64,000 nt of DNA from Raineyella antarctica. Its GTDB lineage: Bacteria; Actinomycetota; Actinomycetes; Propionibacteriales; Propionibacteriaceae. The notes beneath the pieces were generated by a model. It saw only the letters and a list, made by a program, of their open reading frames with translations. It was not told the DNA's origin and did not search any database. A program made the position numbers and the translations under genes. The stretch's first letter is position 1; the number at the start of each line of letters is the position of its first letter. The DNA lies in NCBI RefSeq assembly GCF_900092135.1, contig NZ_FMYF01000005.1:248001-312000 (forward strand). Direction: 5' to 3'. Positions 10,391 to 22,801 of the stretch are shown piece by piece.

Positions 10391-11092
10391 ATGTCCCAGC
10401 CCCCCTACCCGCAGCAGCCGGGTACGCAGTACCAGCAGCCGGATCCCCGGTTCCAGCAGTTCGCCGGGCAGCCCTACCCGCCCCAGCAGCCGGTGAAGCC
10501 GAAGAAGAAGTGGTTCAAGCGCCCCCTCGTCTGGATCCTGGCGATCATCGCCGTCATCGCCATCGCAGTGAATGCCGGTGGGGGTGACGACCAGGCGGCC
10601 AGCACGGCCGGAACCTCCGCCAGTAGCACCGCTCCCTCCGCCGGGTCGCCCTCGTCCCAGGCCGCAGCCCCGGCGGAGAAGGCGGCCGCACCGGCCGCCG
10701 GCCTCAACACGGCCGTCGCGGCCGGTGACCTGCAGTACACGGTCACGAAGGTGAGCAAGGGCGTGGCCAAGGTAGGCGACCAGTACGTCAGCCAGGAGGC
10801 ACAGGGCCAGTTCGTCCTGGTCAACGTGACCGTGAAGAACACCGGGAAGTCGGCAGTCACCTTCATGTCGACCTACACCAAGCTGTACGACAAGGACGGC
10901 GTGGAGTACAGCAGCGACAGCACCGCCGAGATCTACGCCAACACCCAGAGCCAGACCTTCCTCGAGCAGGTCAACCCCGGCAACTCGGTGAAGGGCGTCC
11001 TCGTCTTCGACATCCCCAAGGACGTCACCCCGGTCAGGCTCGGCGTCACCGGCGGCATGCTCGGGGCCGAGAAGGACATCGCCCTCTCCTGA
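10391..11092 (+). CDS. Membrane-anchored DUF4352 protein
   Basis: 233 residues. The cytoplasmic N-terminus is rich in Pro/Gln/Tyr (PPYPQQPGTQYQQP). One transmembrane helix follows (about residues 45-62: LVWILAIIAVIAIAVNA), then a Ser/Ala linker, then a secreted DUF4352 immunoglobulin-like domain (about 110-233) with the hallmark VNVTVKNTGKSAVTF and a final VTGGMLGAEKDIALS. Such proteins are presumed surface or lipoprotein-like factors of unknown role. AGGAGA precedes ATG. It diverges from the kinase gene, so it may be a target of that two-component system. Confidence 0.82.
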   Translation: MSQPPYPQQPGTQYQQPDPRFQQFAGQPYPPQQPVKPKKKWFKRPLVWILAIIAVIAIAVNAGGGDDQAASTAGTSASSTAPSAGSPSSQAAAPAEKAAAPAAGLNTAVAAGDLQYTVTKVSKGVAKVGDQYVSQEAQGQFVLVNVTVKNTGKSAVTFMSTYTKLYDKDGVEYSSDSTAEIYANTQSQTFLEQVNPGNSVKGVLVFDIPKDVTPVRLGVTGGMLGAEKDIALS

Positions 11093-11138
11093 TGCAGGCC
11101 CCGCATTCCTCCGCCGCTGGGGGGCGGCGGAAGGGCGA

Positions 11139-11166
11139 ACGGCCCGCGGTTCACACCGCGGGCCGT
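11139..11166. terminator. Terminator between the DUF4352 gene and argG
   Basis: ACGGCCCGCGG (11139-11149) pairs perfectly with 11156-11166 across a 6-nt loop, between convergent genes. A second GC hairpin (CCGCCGC/GCGGCGG) precedes it. Confidence 0.8.
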
Positions 11167-11198
11167 CTCGCTGTCCGCGCCGGGCGCGGGAGGTGCGG

Positions 11199-13940
<2,742 letters not shown>

Positions 13941-13941
<1 letters not shown>

Positions 13942-14903
13942 CAGAAGCCCAGGCGGTTGAGGTACTTCGGGTCGCGCTGCCAGTCCTTCATCACCTTGAC
14001 CTTGAGGTCCAGGTGGACCGGGACCCCGAGCAGGTGGGAGATCTGGTGGCGGGCGGCGGTGCCGACGTCGCGCAGCCGCTCGCCCTTGTGCCCGATCACG
14101 ATGCCCTTCTGCGAGTCGCGCTCGACGACCATCGAGGCGTAGATGTCCAGCAGCGGACGGTCCTCGGGGCGATCGGCGCGCATCGACATCTCCTCGACGA
14201 TGACCGCGATGGAGTGCGGCAGCTCGTCGCGGACGCCCTCGAGCACGGCCTCGCGGATCAGCTCGGCGACGAGTTGTTCCTCCGGCTCGTCGGTGAACTC
14301 GTCGTCGGGGTAGTACATCGGCCCCTGGGGCAGCATCCCGAGCAGTACGTCGCCCAGCGCCTCGACCGCATCACCGGTGAGGGCCGAGACCGGGAAGATG
14401 TGGGCCCAGGTGATGCCCAGTTCGGCCTCGAGCGACTGGATCTTCAGCAGGTGTTCACGCAGCCGCTCGCCACTGACCAGGTCGGTCTTGGTGGCGATCG
14501 CGACCAGGGTCGGGCGGCGGCGCAGGTGGGCGAGCTGCTCGACCAGGTAGCTGTCGCCGGGGCCGATCCGCTGGTTCGCGGGCAGGCAGACGGCGATCAC
14601 GTCGACCTCGGACCAGGTGTCGCGGACCAGGTCGTTCAGCCGCTCCCCGAGCAGGGTCCGCGGCTTGTGCAGGCCGGGGGTGTCGATCAGGATCAGCTGG
14701 CCGTCCGGGCGGCTGATGATGCCACGGACGACGTGGCGGGTGGTCTGCGGCTTGTCCGAGGCGATGGCGATCTTCTGGCCGACCAGCGCATTGGTCAGCG
14801 TCGACTTGCCGGCGTTGGGCCGGCCGACGAAGCAGACGAAGCCCGACCGGTAGTCCTTGCCCTCTGCCGTGCCGCCGGCGCCCGTGGTTCCGGGATCGTT
14901 CAT
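13941..14903 (-). CDS. era: GTPase Era
   Basis: Ribosome assembly GTPase binding the 3' end of 16S rRNA. 320 residues with G1 GRPNAGKST, G3 DTPGLH, G4 TKTD and a C-terminal KH domain containing GIVIGHKGERLRDVG. ATG at 14903 overlaps the corC stop (TGATG) behind GGAGGAGG; an in-frame GTG at 14906 is the alternative. It is part of the phoH-ybeY-corC-era operon. Confidence 0.96.
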
Positions 14904-16246
14904 CACTTGCCTCCTCCGTTCTCGGTGGCCCGCAGGACCGCCGAGGTGGCCCGGTCGTCGCCGGCTTCTTCGTCGTCGCCGACCTGGGTGACCAGGATGG
15001 TCTCGATCTGGCTGCGCCGGCCCTGGCCGCGCTCGGCGACCAGTTCCAGGCCCTCCCAGCGCACCACGGACCCGGCGATCGGCACCACGTTGAGCAGCTT
15101 GGCCATCAGGCCCCCGACGGTGTCGACGTCGTCATCGTCCAGCCGGCGCCCGAACAGCTCGCCCAGCTCGTCCACCGCCAGCCGCGCCGAGACCCGGTAG
15201 CGGCCCTCGGACAGCTCGGTGATCGGGGCCACCTCGCCGGCGTCGTACTCGTCGATGATCTCACCGACGATCTCCTCGAGGATGTCCTCGATCGTGGCCA
15301 GGCCGGCGGTCCCGCCGAACTCGTCGACCACCATCACCATGTGGGAGTGCGTGGTCTGCATCTCGCGCAACAGGTCGTCGACCGGCTTGGAGTCCGGGCA
15401 CCAGGTGGGCGGCCGCATCAGCGAGGACACCCTCTCGGTGGTCTGGGACTGCGGGTTGTCGTACATCCGCTTCATCAGGTCCTTGAGGAACACGACGCCC
15501 AGCACGTTGTCCAGGCCGCCCTCGCCGACCACCGGGATCCGGCTGAAGCCCGAGCGCAGGGCCAGCGAGGTGGCCTGGCGCAGCGTCTTGGTGTCCTCGA
15601 TGGAGACGATGTCGGTCCGCGGGACCATCACCTCCTTGACCATGGTGTCGCCGAGCTCGAAGACGGAGTGGATCATCGCCCGCTCCCCCGCCTCGATCAG
15701 GTCGGACTGCTCGGCCTTGTCGACCAGTTCGCGCAGTTCTGCCTCGGAGGAGAACGGGCCGTCGTCGAAGCCGCGGCCCGGCGTGAGCGCGTTGCCGATC
15801 CAGATCAGGATCTGCGGGATCGGGCCGAGGAACGTGGTGAGCACGCTGACCAGCCCCGACGTACGCGTCGCGACGCCGTCGGCACGCTGGCGGCCCAGGG
15901 TCCGCGGGGCGACGCCCCAGGCGATGAAGGAGACCACGACCATGGCGCCGATCGAGACCAGCAGCTGGACCCAATTGCGCAGGTCGACGTCGAGGACGAC
16001 GCGGGTCACCAGCACGATCGAGGTGACCTGCAGGATGGTGCTGACGAACAGCACCGCATTCAGCGTGGGGGCCGGGTCCTGGGTGATCAGTTCGAGGCGC
16101 TTGGCGCCGGGCACGCCCTCCTCGACGAGGTTCTCCGCCCGGGCGTGCGAGAAGGACTGGAAGGCGGCATCGATCGCGGAGAAGATGCCGGCGGCGATGG
16201 CCAGGACGGCCGCCACCACCAGCTGGATGATGTCGGGTTGGCTCAT
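14903..16246 (-). CDS. HlyC/CorC family protein (CNNM, CBS pair, CorC_HlyC domains)
   Basis: 447-residue membrane protein. The N-terminal CNNM/DUF21 domain has about four helices (residues 5-150), followed by a CBS pair (about 205-330, with MVPRTDIVSIEDTKTL and LLREMQTTHSHMVMVVDEFGGTAGLATIEDILEEIVGEI) and the CorC_HlyC domain (about 345-420). The family is linked to magnesium or cobalt efflux and resistance. ATG overlaps the ybeY stop by four bases. It sits between ybeY and era, as is common in bacteria. Confidence 0.93.
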   Translation of the reverse strand: MSQPDIIQLVVAAVLAIAAGIFSAIDAAFQSFSHARAENLVEEGVPGAKRLELITQDPAPTLNAVLFVSTILQVTSIVLVTRVVLDVDLRNWVQLLVSIGAMVVVSFIAWGVAPRTLGRQRADGVATRTSGLVSVLTTFLGPIPQILIWIGNALTPGRGFDDGPFSSEAELRELVDKAEQSDLIEAGERAMIHSVFELGDTMVKEVMVPRTDIVSIEDTKTLRQATSLALRSGFSRIPVVGEGGLDNVLGVVFLKDLMKRMYDNPQSQTTERVSSLMRPPTWCPDSKPVDDLLREMQTTHSHMVMVVDEFGGTAGLATIEDILEEIVGEIIDEYDAGEVAPITELSEGRYRVSARLAVDELGELFGRRLDDDDVDTVGGLMAKLLNVVPIAGSVVRWEGLELVAERGQGRRSQIETILVTQVGDDEEAGDDRATSAVLRATENGGGK

Positions 16247-16713
16247 GCCTTCGCGTCACCGGCCCGATGGTCCTCGTACGCGGCCAGCAGCTTGTGGTGC
16301 AGCCCGAACATCTCCTCGTGCTCCTCGGGCGTGGCGTGGTCGTAGCCGAGCAGGTGCAGGATGCCGTGCACGAGCAGGTACTCGGCCTCCTGGTCGGGCG
16401 TCCGGTCGTTCTCGGCCGCCTGCCGGGCCGTAACCGTCGGGCAGAGCATGATGTCGCCCAGGATGCCCTCGGGGGCGGGCTCGTCCGGCTCGGGGATGCG
16501 CAGCTCGTCCATCGGGAAGGACATCACGTCGGTCGGGCCGGGCAGGTCCATGTACCGCTGGTGGTAGGCGGCCATCGTCTCCTCGTCGACCATGACGACG
16601 GACAGCTCCGCCTGGGGGTGGATCCGCAGCTCCTCCAGCACCCAGGTCGCCAGGGCCGCGAGGCCCTTCTCGTCGACCGGTTCGCCGGACTCGTTGTTCA
16701 GTTCCACGCTCAT
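16243..16713 (-). CDS. ybeY: Endoribonuclease YbeY
   Basis: Single-strand endoribonuclease in 16S rRNA 3' maturation and ribosome quality control. 156 residues with the zinc motif HGILHLLGYDH (about 116-126) and the conserved DVMSFPMD. It overlaps phoH and corC by ATGA junctions, so all are translationally coupled. Confidence 0.96.
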   Translation of the reverse strand: MSVELNNESGEPVDEKGLAALATWVLEELRIHPQAELSVVMVDEETMAAYHQRYMDLPGPTDVMSFPMDELRIPEPDEPAPEGILGDIMLCPTVTARQAAENDRTPDQEAEYLLVHGILHLLGYDHATPEEHEEMFGLHHKLLAAYEDHRAGDAKA

Positions 16714-17726
16714 CGGCGCTTGCCTCTCGTCTCCGGGGGATGGTTCGACTCGAACTCGTCGTACGCCGCGACGATCCGCCCGACCAGCCGGTGGCGGACC
16801 ACGTCGGAGCTGGTCAGCTCGCAGAAGGCGATGTCGTCCACCTCGTGCAGGATGTCGGTGACCATCCGCAGCCCCGACCGCTGGCCGCCGGGCAGGTCGA
16901 TCTGCGTGACGTCGCCGGTGACGACCATCTTCGAGCCGAAGCCGAGCCGGGTGAGGAACATCTTCATCTGCTCGGCGGTGGTGTTCTGCGCCTCGTCGAG
17001 GATGATGAACGCGTCGTTGAGCGTACGGCCACGCATGTACGCCAGCGGGGCCACCTCGATCGTCCCGGCGGTCAGCAGCCGCGGGATCGAGTCGGGGTCG
17101 ACCATGTCGTGCAGCGCGTCGTAGAGCGGGCGAACGTACGGGTCGATCTTGTCGCTGAGGGTGCCCGGGAGGTAGCCGAGGTGCTCGCCGGCCTCTACCG
17201 CGGGGCGGGTGAGGATGATCCGGTTGACCTCCTTGCGCTGCAGCGCCTGGACCGCCTTGGCGACGGCCAGGTAGGTCTTGCCCGTGCCCGCGGGGCCGAT
17301 CCCGAACACCACGGTGTGCCGGTCGATCGCGTCCACGTAGTGCTTCTGGTTGAGCGTCTTGGGGCGGATCGTACGACCGCGGTTGGACAGGATGGTGTGC
17401 GTCAACACCTCCGCCGGACGCACCTCCGCCTCCCCCGCCAGCATCCCGACCAGGCGCTCGACGGCGTCGGAGGTGAGGCCCTGGCCGGTCCGGACGATGG
17501 TCACCATCTCGGTCAGCGCCTCGGTCCCGGCGCGGAGCGCGGCGGTGTCACCGGACAGGTGGATCTCGTTGCCCCGTACGTGGATGTCGGCGTCGAGCAC
17601 GCGCTCGAGGATCCGCAGGAACTCGTCCCGGGGACCCAGGACCGACACCATGTCGATCGAGGCGGGGACGATCAGCGTACGGTCCCCGCCGCCCTTGCCG
17701 TCATCGATCACGTCGAGGGTGCGCAC
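16710..17726 (-). CDS. phoH: PhoH family ATPase
   Basis: 338 residues with an N-terminal KH-like region (about 20-100) and a PhoH P-loop ATPase domain: GPAGTGKTYLA near residue 145, Walker B IILDEAQNTT. PhoH-like proteins are proposed RNA-linked ATPases or helicases; the exact role is not settled. The start is GTG at 17726 behind CGGAGG at a long spacing; the frame is open upstream but homology is absent there. It is the first gene of the phoH-ybeY-corC-era operon. Confidence 0.92.
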   Translation of the reverse strand: MRTLDVIDDGKGGGDRTLIVPASIDMVSVLGPRDEFLRILERVLDADIHVRGNEIHLSGDTAALRAGTEALTEMVTIVRTGQGLTSDAVERLVGMLAGEAEVRPAEVLTHTILSNRGRTIRPKTLNQKHYVDAIDRHTVVFGIGPAGTGKTYLAVAKAVQALQRKEVNRIILTRPAVEAGEHLGYLPGTLSDKIDPYVRPLYDALHDMVDPDSIPRLLTAGTIEVAPLAYMRGRTLNDAFIILDEAQNTTAEQMKMFLTRLGFGSKMVVTGDVTQIDLPGGQRSGLRMVTDILHEVDDIAFCELTSSDVVRHRLVGRIVAAYDEFESNHPPETRGKRR

Positions 17727-17811
17727 GTTGGACAGGATGCCTCCGAAAGTCGCCGGTGCTCGGTCCCGCGGCGGGACGACCGGATACCTCCATGCTACTG
17801 GCCCGCGGCGC

Positions 17812-18246
17812 TCAGTCGTCGAGTTGCTCGGCCTCGAGCAGCTCGTCCTCGTCCACGACCCGTACGGCGGCCTCCTCCGCACTGGCCGCACCGCCGGAGA
17901 TCCCGACGTCGTAGCCGACCAGTCCGGCCTCGTGGTCCTCGCTGTCGTAGCCGTCGTTCGCGTCGACCAGGCGACCGGCCCGGCGGTAGGGCTCCTCGTC
18001 GGCACCCCGACCGTCCCAGTCCGGCTCCTCGAACTGCTCGCGCTCCGGATCCTCCTGCTTGAGCCGGTCACGGAAACTCTCGGGACCCTCCAACGCCTCG
18101 TTCATGACACCCGACCAATGGTCGGGCGCAATGATCCCCTCGTCCAGCGGATCGTCCACGCCGCGCTCCACGAGACTCTGCTCGGGGTCGAGCTGGTCGG
18201 CGATCTCCGATGGGTCCAGGGTGCTGTCGTCGTCGATGTTGGCCAT
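17812..18246 (-). CDS. DUF5709 family protein
   Basis: Small acidic actinobacterial protein of 144 aa. The family's conserved LDPEQSLVERGVDDPLDEGI lies at about 18-37, followed by PDHW and an Arg-rich FRDRLKQEDPE, with a Glu/Asp-rich C-terminus. No enzymatic motif or membrane segment. CACACT lies five bases upstream of ATG and could be a -10 for a leaderless mRNA. Function unknown. Confidence 0.82.
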   Translation of the reverse strand: MANIDDDSTLDPSEIADQLDPEQSLVERGVDDPLDEGIIAPDHWSGVMNEALEGPESFRDRLKQEDPEREQFEEPDWDGRGADEEPYRRAGRLVDANDGYDSEDHEAGLVGYDVGISGGAASAEEAAVRVVDEDELLEAEQLDD

Positions 18247-18344
18247 ACCCCAGTGTGCTCCCTCCGGCGGCAGGCCGGGTGGCGGATGACCACGACAATC
18301 GACCCAGACGACGTTGCACCGGCAACGTCCACGTCAACCCGCAA

Positions 18345-18388
18345 TGGTCTGACCAACACTTTCAATGGTCAGACCATTGGGGTACGCT
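18345..18388 (+). promoter_or_regulatory. Predicted D-lactate dehydrogenase promoter with two GntR-type operators
   Basis: TGGTC-T-GACCA (18345-18355) and TGGTC-A-GACCA (18366-18376) are identical to the operators at 659-734. The second fills the 17-bp spacer between TTTCAA (18360-18365) and TACGCT (18383-18388). The same geometry occurs at the lactate permease promoter, 17.7 kb away. Confidence 0.72.
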
Positions 18389-18423
18389 CACGTCATCTCA
18401 GTCAACGATGACCAGGAGTCCCC

Positions 18424-21246
18424 ATGACGACGGTGACGGCGCACACCCACCCCACTCTGCCCGGCGTGCCCGGGATGTACTCCGAGAGTGAGTTCGACCG
18501 GCGCGCCCTGGCACACGATGCCTCCCACTACCTTGTCGTGCCGCAGATCGTGGCCACGCCCGGGTCCGCCGCAGACATCGGCACCCTGTTCCGCGCGGCC
18601 CGGAGCAGCGGCCTCCCCCTCACCTTCCGCTCCGGTGGCACCAGCCTCTCCGGCCAGGCCCAGGGTGGCGGCATCCTTGCCGACACCCGGGCCAATTTCC
18701 GCGGCATCGAGGTCCTGGACGACGGTGCGCGAGTCCGCGTCCAGCCAGGCGCGACCGTCCGGGCCGTGAACACCGCGCTGCGCCCGTACGGTCGCAAGAT
18801 CGGGCCGGACCCGGCATCCGAGGTGGCGTGCACCATCGGCGGCGTCGTGGCGAACAATTCCTCCGGGATGGCCTGCGGCACCGAGTTCAACACCTACCGG
18901 ACGCTCGAGTCGATGGTCCTCGTGCTGCCCTCGGGCACCGTCATCGACACCGGCGCCCGGGACGCCGACGAGAAGCTCCGCCAGCTCGAGCCGGCGCTCC
19001 ATGCCGGCCTCCACCGGCTGCGCGACCGCGTCCGGTCCCGTCAGGACTCGGTGGACACCATCCGCCAGCAGTTCTCGATGAAGAACACCATGGGCTACGG
19101 CCTCAACTCGTTCCTCGACCACGACCGGCCGGTCGACATCCTTGCTCACCTGATGATCGGTTCGGAGGGCACCCTCGGATTCGTTGCGTCCGCCACGCTG
19201 CGCGGCATCGAGGTGCTTCCCGCGGTCACCACCGGCCTGATGGTGTTCAGCACGATCGACGAGGCCATGACCGCCCTGCCTGACCTCGTGGCGGCGGGAT
19301 TTGCCACCGTCGAGCTGATGGACGCGGTCAGCCTGCGCGTCGCCCAGCGACTCTCCGGCAGCCCCCGCGCGATCACCTCGCTGGCCGTGAAGGACCACTC
19401 CGCGCTCCTCGTGGAGTTCCACGGCCACACGCCGGAGGAGGTGTCCGACATGGTCGCGGCGGCCCGGCCGCTGACCGACCGGCTGCCGCTGGCCGTGCCG
19501 TTCGGGATGGCCCAGGACGCCAGGCGCGCCGCCGAGCTATGGACCGTCCGCAAGGGCCTCTACGCGGCCATTGCCGGCCACCGACCCAGCGGCACGACCG
19601 CACTGCTCGAGGACGTCGTCGTACCGGTCGGCGCGCTGGGCCAGACCTGCTCCGAGCTCGCCGAGCTGTTCGTCAAGCACGGCTACGAGGAATCGGTGAT
19701 CTTCGGCCACGCCAAGGACGGCAACATCCACTTCATGCTCAACGAGCAGTTCGAGGGTGGCCGCAGTACCGCCCGCTACGAGGAGTTCACCGACGACATG
19801 GTCGACGTCGTCCTCGGCCACCAGGGTTCCCTGAAGGCCGAGCACGGCACCGGCCGGATCATGGCGCCCTTCGTCGCCCGCCAGTACGGTCAGGAGCTGT
19901 ACGAGGTGATGGTCGGGGTCAAGCAGCTGTGTGACCCCGACGGCGTGCTGAACCCGGGCGTCGTACTGTCCCAGTTCCCCCGCTCGTACGTCCAGGACCT
20001 CAAGGCTTCCCCCACCGTCGAGGAAGAGGTCGACCGGTGCGTCGAGTGCGGCTACTGCGAGCCGATCTGCCCGAGCCGCGACCTCACCCTGACGCCGCGC
20101 AAGCGCATTGCCCTGCGCCGAGAGATCGTCGCCGCCCAGCAGGCCGGCAACACCAGCCTGGCCGACGAGCTGACGCAGGCCTACCGCTACCAGGGCATCG
20201 AGACCTGCGCCGTCGACGGCCTGTGCTCGGTGACCTGCCCACTGGACATCAACACCGGCGACCTCGTCCGGCGGCTGCGGGCCGAGGGGCACGGCAACGC
20301 GGCGCAGGCGGCCTGGGATGCCCTCGCCCGCAACTGGGGAGGGCTCACGGCCGTCGGCGGGATCGCGATGAACATCGCGGCGGCCGTCCCGCCGCTGGCC
20401 ACCGCGGCAACAGACGTGGGTCGTGCCGTCGTCGGCACCGACAACCTCCAGCGGTGGACCAAGGACCTTCCTCGCGGCGGGCAGCGGCGCAAGCCTCGGC
20501 ATTCCGACGAGGCGGCGGCTGTCTGGTTCCCGGCCTGTATCCACACCCTCTTCGGCGCCGCAGAGGGCGGTCCGGGCGTCGGCCCGGCGATCGACGCGCT
20601 GTTGGCGCGGACGGGCACCACGGTCGACATCCCCGAGGGCATCAACGGGCTGTGCTGCGGCACCCCGTGGTCGTCGAAGGGCTTCACCCGTGGCCACGCG
20701 ACCATGCGGGACAAGGCACTGCCGATCCTCTGGGAGGCGACGGATCGCGGCCGGCTCCCGGTCGTCGTCGATGGGGCGTCGTGCACCGAGGGGGTGCTGA
20801 AGTTCCAGCACAAGGATCCCGACCAGCGCTATGACGACCTGAGGATCATCGACGCCGTCGAGTTCGTCGCGGACCAGTTGCTGGACGACCTCGTGGTCAC
20901 CCGGCCGTACGACACGGTGGTGCTGCACAACACCTGTTCGATGACCCAGCTGGGCCTGAACGCGGCGGCACGCGCCATCGCCGAGAAGATCGCCACCTCC
21001 GTCATCGTCCCGGTCGCCACCGGCTGCTGCGCGTTCGCCGGTGACCGCGGCATGCTGCACCCGGAGCTGACCGCCTCGGCGACCAGGGCCGAAGCGACGG
21101 AGGTGGGCGCCCGCACCGGAAACAGTTCCGGCCGGACGGCGTACGCCTCGGCCAACCGCACCTGCGAGGTGGGCATGTCCCGGGCGACCGGGCAGACCTA
21201 CCACCACATCCTGGAGCTGCTGGACCTGGCGACCCGCCCGGCCTGA
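18424..21246 (+). CDS. FAD- and Fe-S-binding D-lactate dehydrogenase (Dld/GlcD-GlcF fusion type)
   Basis: 940 residues. The N-terminal FAD_binding_4 domain (about 30-260, with TFRSGGTSLSGQAQGGG and ANNSSGMACG) and the FAD-oxidase C domain (about 280-525) are followed by two 4Fe-4S motifs, CVECGYCEPICP from residue 539 and CAVDGLCSVTCP from residue 595. Two CCG-type Cys-rich domains then follow (NGLCCGTPWSSKG, HNTCSMTQLG, TGCCAFAGDRG). This is the membrane-associated quinone-linked D-lactate dehydrogenase architecture. AGGAG precedes ATG. Operators identical to those of the lactate permease suggest joint control. Glycolate or another 2-hydroxy acid is the alternative substrate. Confidence 0.92.
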   Translation: MTTVTAHTHPTLPGVPGMYSESEFDRRALAHDASHYLVVPQIVATPGSAADIGTLFRAARSSGLPLTFRSGGTSLSGQAQGGGILADTRANFRGIEVLDDGARVRVQPGATVRAVNTALRPYGRKIGPDPASEVACTIGGVVANNSSGMACGTEFNTYRTLESMVLVLPSGTVIDTGARDADEKLRQLEPALHAGLHRLRDRVRSRQDSVDTIRQQFSMKNTMGYGLNSFLDHDRPVDILAHLMIGSEGTLGFVASATLRGIEVLPAVTTGLMVFSTIDEAMTALPDLVAAGFATVELMDAVSLRVAQRLSGSPRAITSLAVKDHSALLVEFHGHTPEEVSDMVAAARPLTDRLPLAVPFGMAQDARRAAELWTVRKGLYAAIAGHRPSGTTALLEDVVVPVGALGQTCSELAELFVKHGYEESVIFGHAKDGNIHFMLNEQFEGGRSTARYEEFTDDMVDVVLGHQGSLKAEHGTGRIMAPFVARQYGQELYEVMVGVKQLCDPDGVLNPGVVLSQFPRSYVQDLKASPTVEEEVDRCVECGYCEPICPSRDLTLTPRKRIALRREIVAAQQAGNTSLADELTQAYRYQGIETCAVDGLCSVTCPLDINTGDLVRRLRAEGHGNAAQAAWDALARNWGGLTAVGGIAMNIAAAVPPLATAATDVGRAVVGTDNLQRWTKDLPRGGQRRKPRHSDEAAAVWFPACIHTLFGAAEGGPGVGPAIDALLARTGTTVDIPEGINGLCCGTPWSSKGFTRGHATMRDKALPILWEATDRGRLPVVVDGASCTEGVLKFQHKDPDQRYDDLRIIDAVEFVADQLLDDLVVTRPYDTVVLHNTCSMTQLGLNAAARAIAEKIATSVIVPVATGCCAFAGDRGMLHPELTASATRAEATEVGARTGNSSGRTAYASANRTCEVGMSRATGQTYHHILELLDLATRPA

Positions 21247-21282
21247 GCGCCCCGGCCGACAGCGATCGGGACCGGACGACGC

Positions 21283-22716
21283 TCAGCGGCGCCGTTCGGT
21301 CCGGATCAGTGTCGCAAGGGTCCCGAGCACCATGAGGATGGCGAACGTTGCGTACGCGACGCTGTAGCCCGCCGAGATCCCGGTCCGACCGGTCCCCAGC
21401 GCCGCGGCGTCGCCGGACAGGAACGTACGCGCCACCTCCCCCGGCACGAACGCGACGACCAGCGCCATCGCCAGGGCCAGGCCGATCCCGGCCCCGAACG
21501 ACTGCACCATCACCCGGACCGAGTTCACCACGCCGGTGCGCTCGCGCGGGGTGCTGGTGATGATCAGGCTGGAGTTGAGCGTCTGGAAGACGCCGTTGCC
21601 CAGGCCCACCACGCCCAGGGCGAGGACGGTGAGCCAGTCCGCGCTGAGCGCGACGTTCCACAGCATCAGGCCCATGCCGGTGGTGGCGACGCCGGCACTG
21701 ACCGCCATCGATAGGTGGGTGCCCCACCGGCGGCCGATCCGGTCGCCGACGAGGGACCCGATGGTGAGGCCGAGCGGGAAGCCGACGATCTTGACCGCAC
21801 TCAGTGCCGCGGTGTCCCCGGCCACGCCCTGGAACCACAGGCCGGCCACCGTGACCGCCCCCAGCCTCGGCAGCATGACCAGGAAGCCCTGCACCAGCGC
21901 CAGCGGGAAGGCGCGGTTGCGGAAGAGGTCGGCGGCCAGCACCGGATGCCGGAGGCGACGCTCGACCAGCACCAGCACGGGGACCAGCGCCACGCAGATG
22001 GCCAGTACGAGCAGGACCGTGGGGTTCCCGAAGCCGGCCTGCGCGGCCAGGCTCAGGGCGAGCTGGGACCCGCCCAGGATGATCGCCAGCAGCACCGCAC
22101 CCGGGACGTCGAGCCTGAGCGTACGGGGACGTCCGGCCGGCATGATCCGTAGCGCCCACAGGCCCCAGACCAGCGCGGTCAGAGCGATCGGGACCAGGAT
22201 CCAGAACAGCCACCGCCAGCCGATCGTCGAGACGATGAAGCCGCCGACCATCGGCCCGAGCACCTGCCCCAGCGAGAATCCCGACAGGTAGACGCCCATC
22301 GCCGCGGCCAGCCGGTGCGAGGGGAAGACCGAGGCCAGGATCGCGACCGCGTTGCTGAGCAGCAACGCCGCAGCAGCGCCCTGCAGGGCCCGCCCGGCGG
22401 CGACCCCGAGCATGCTCGGACTGAAGCCCATCAGCAGGCTGACCAGGGCGAAGAAGCCGAGGCCGCCGAGGAAGGTGATCCGCCGGTCCAGGGCGTCCGC
22501 GACCTGGCCCGCCGGGATCAGCAGGGCGGTGTTCACCAACTGGTAGGCGACCACGACCAGGGAGCTCTCCCCCGCCGACGAACCGAAGTGAGAGGTGAGT
22601 GCCGGCACGGCGATGTTGAGCATGTTGGAGCTGAGCGACATCAGGATCGTGGCCAGGAAGACGACCCCCAGTACGCTCCGCGCCCCCGGCAGGGAGTCAC
22701 CCTTCGCTGCGTTCAT
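21283..22716 (-). CDS. MFS transporter, DHA2 (14-helix drug exporter-like) family
   Basis: 477 residues with about 14 hydrophobic segments. The motif-A-like stretch GQVADALDRRITFLGG lies near residue 70, and a motif-C-like GFSLGQVLGPMVGGF near 150, as in antiporters of the EmrB/QacA group. The substrate is unknown. It is transcribed away from the dioxygenase set but lies beside the flavin reductase gene in the same direction, separated by 85 bp, so export of an aromatic compound or metabolite is possible. Confidence 0.85.
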   Translation of the reverse strand: MNAAKGDSLPGARSVLGVVFLATILMSLSSNMLNIAVPALTSHFGSSAGESSLVVVAYQLVNTALLIPAGQVADALDRRITFLGGLGFFALVSLLMGFSPSMLGVAAGRALQGAAAALLLSNAVAILASVFPSHRLAAAMGVYLSGFSLGQVLGPMVGGFIVSTIGWRWLFWILVPIALTALVWGLWALRIMPAGRPRTLRLDVPGAVLLAIILGGSQLALSLAAQAGFGNPTVLLVLAICVALVPVLVLVERRLRHPVLAADLFRNRAFPLALVQGFLVMLPRLGAVTVAGLWFQGVAGDTAALSAVKIVGFPLGLTIGSLVGDRIGRRWGTHLSMAVSAGVATTGMGLMLWNVALSADWLTVLALGVVGLGNGVFQTLNSSLIITSTPRERTGVVNSVRVMVQSFGAGIGLALAMALVVAFVPGEVARTFLSGDAAALGTGRTGISAGYSVAYATFAILMVLGTLATLIRTERRR

Positions 22717-22801
22717 GCCCGCCTTCCGCCATCATCCGGTTCCCTCCCCTGCTTTACCAGTGATCCTGCCTCCACCAGTAGCACGGGCTCCCCCACTAGT
22801 A

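Noticed and set aside
18113-18123. GACCAATGGTC palindrome as another lactate operator
   Set aside because: Half-sites are in the opposite order to TGGTC-N-GACCA and it lies inside the DUF5709 coding sequence.
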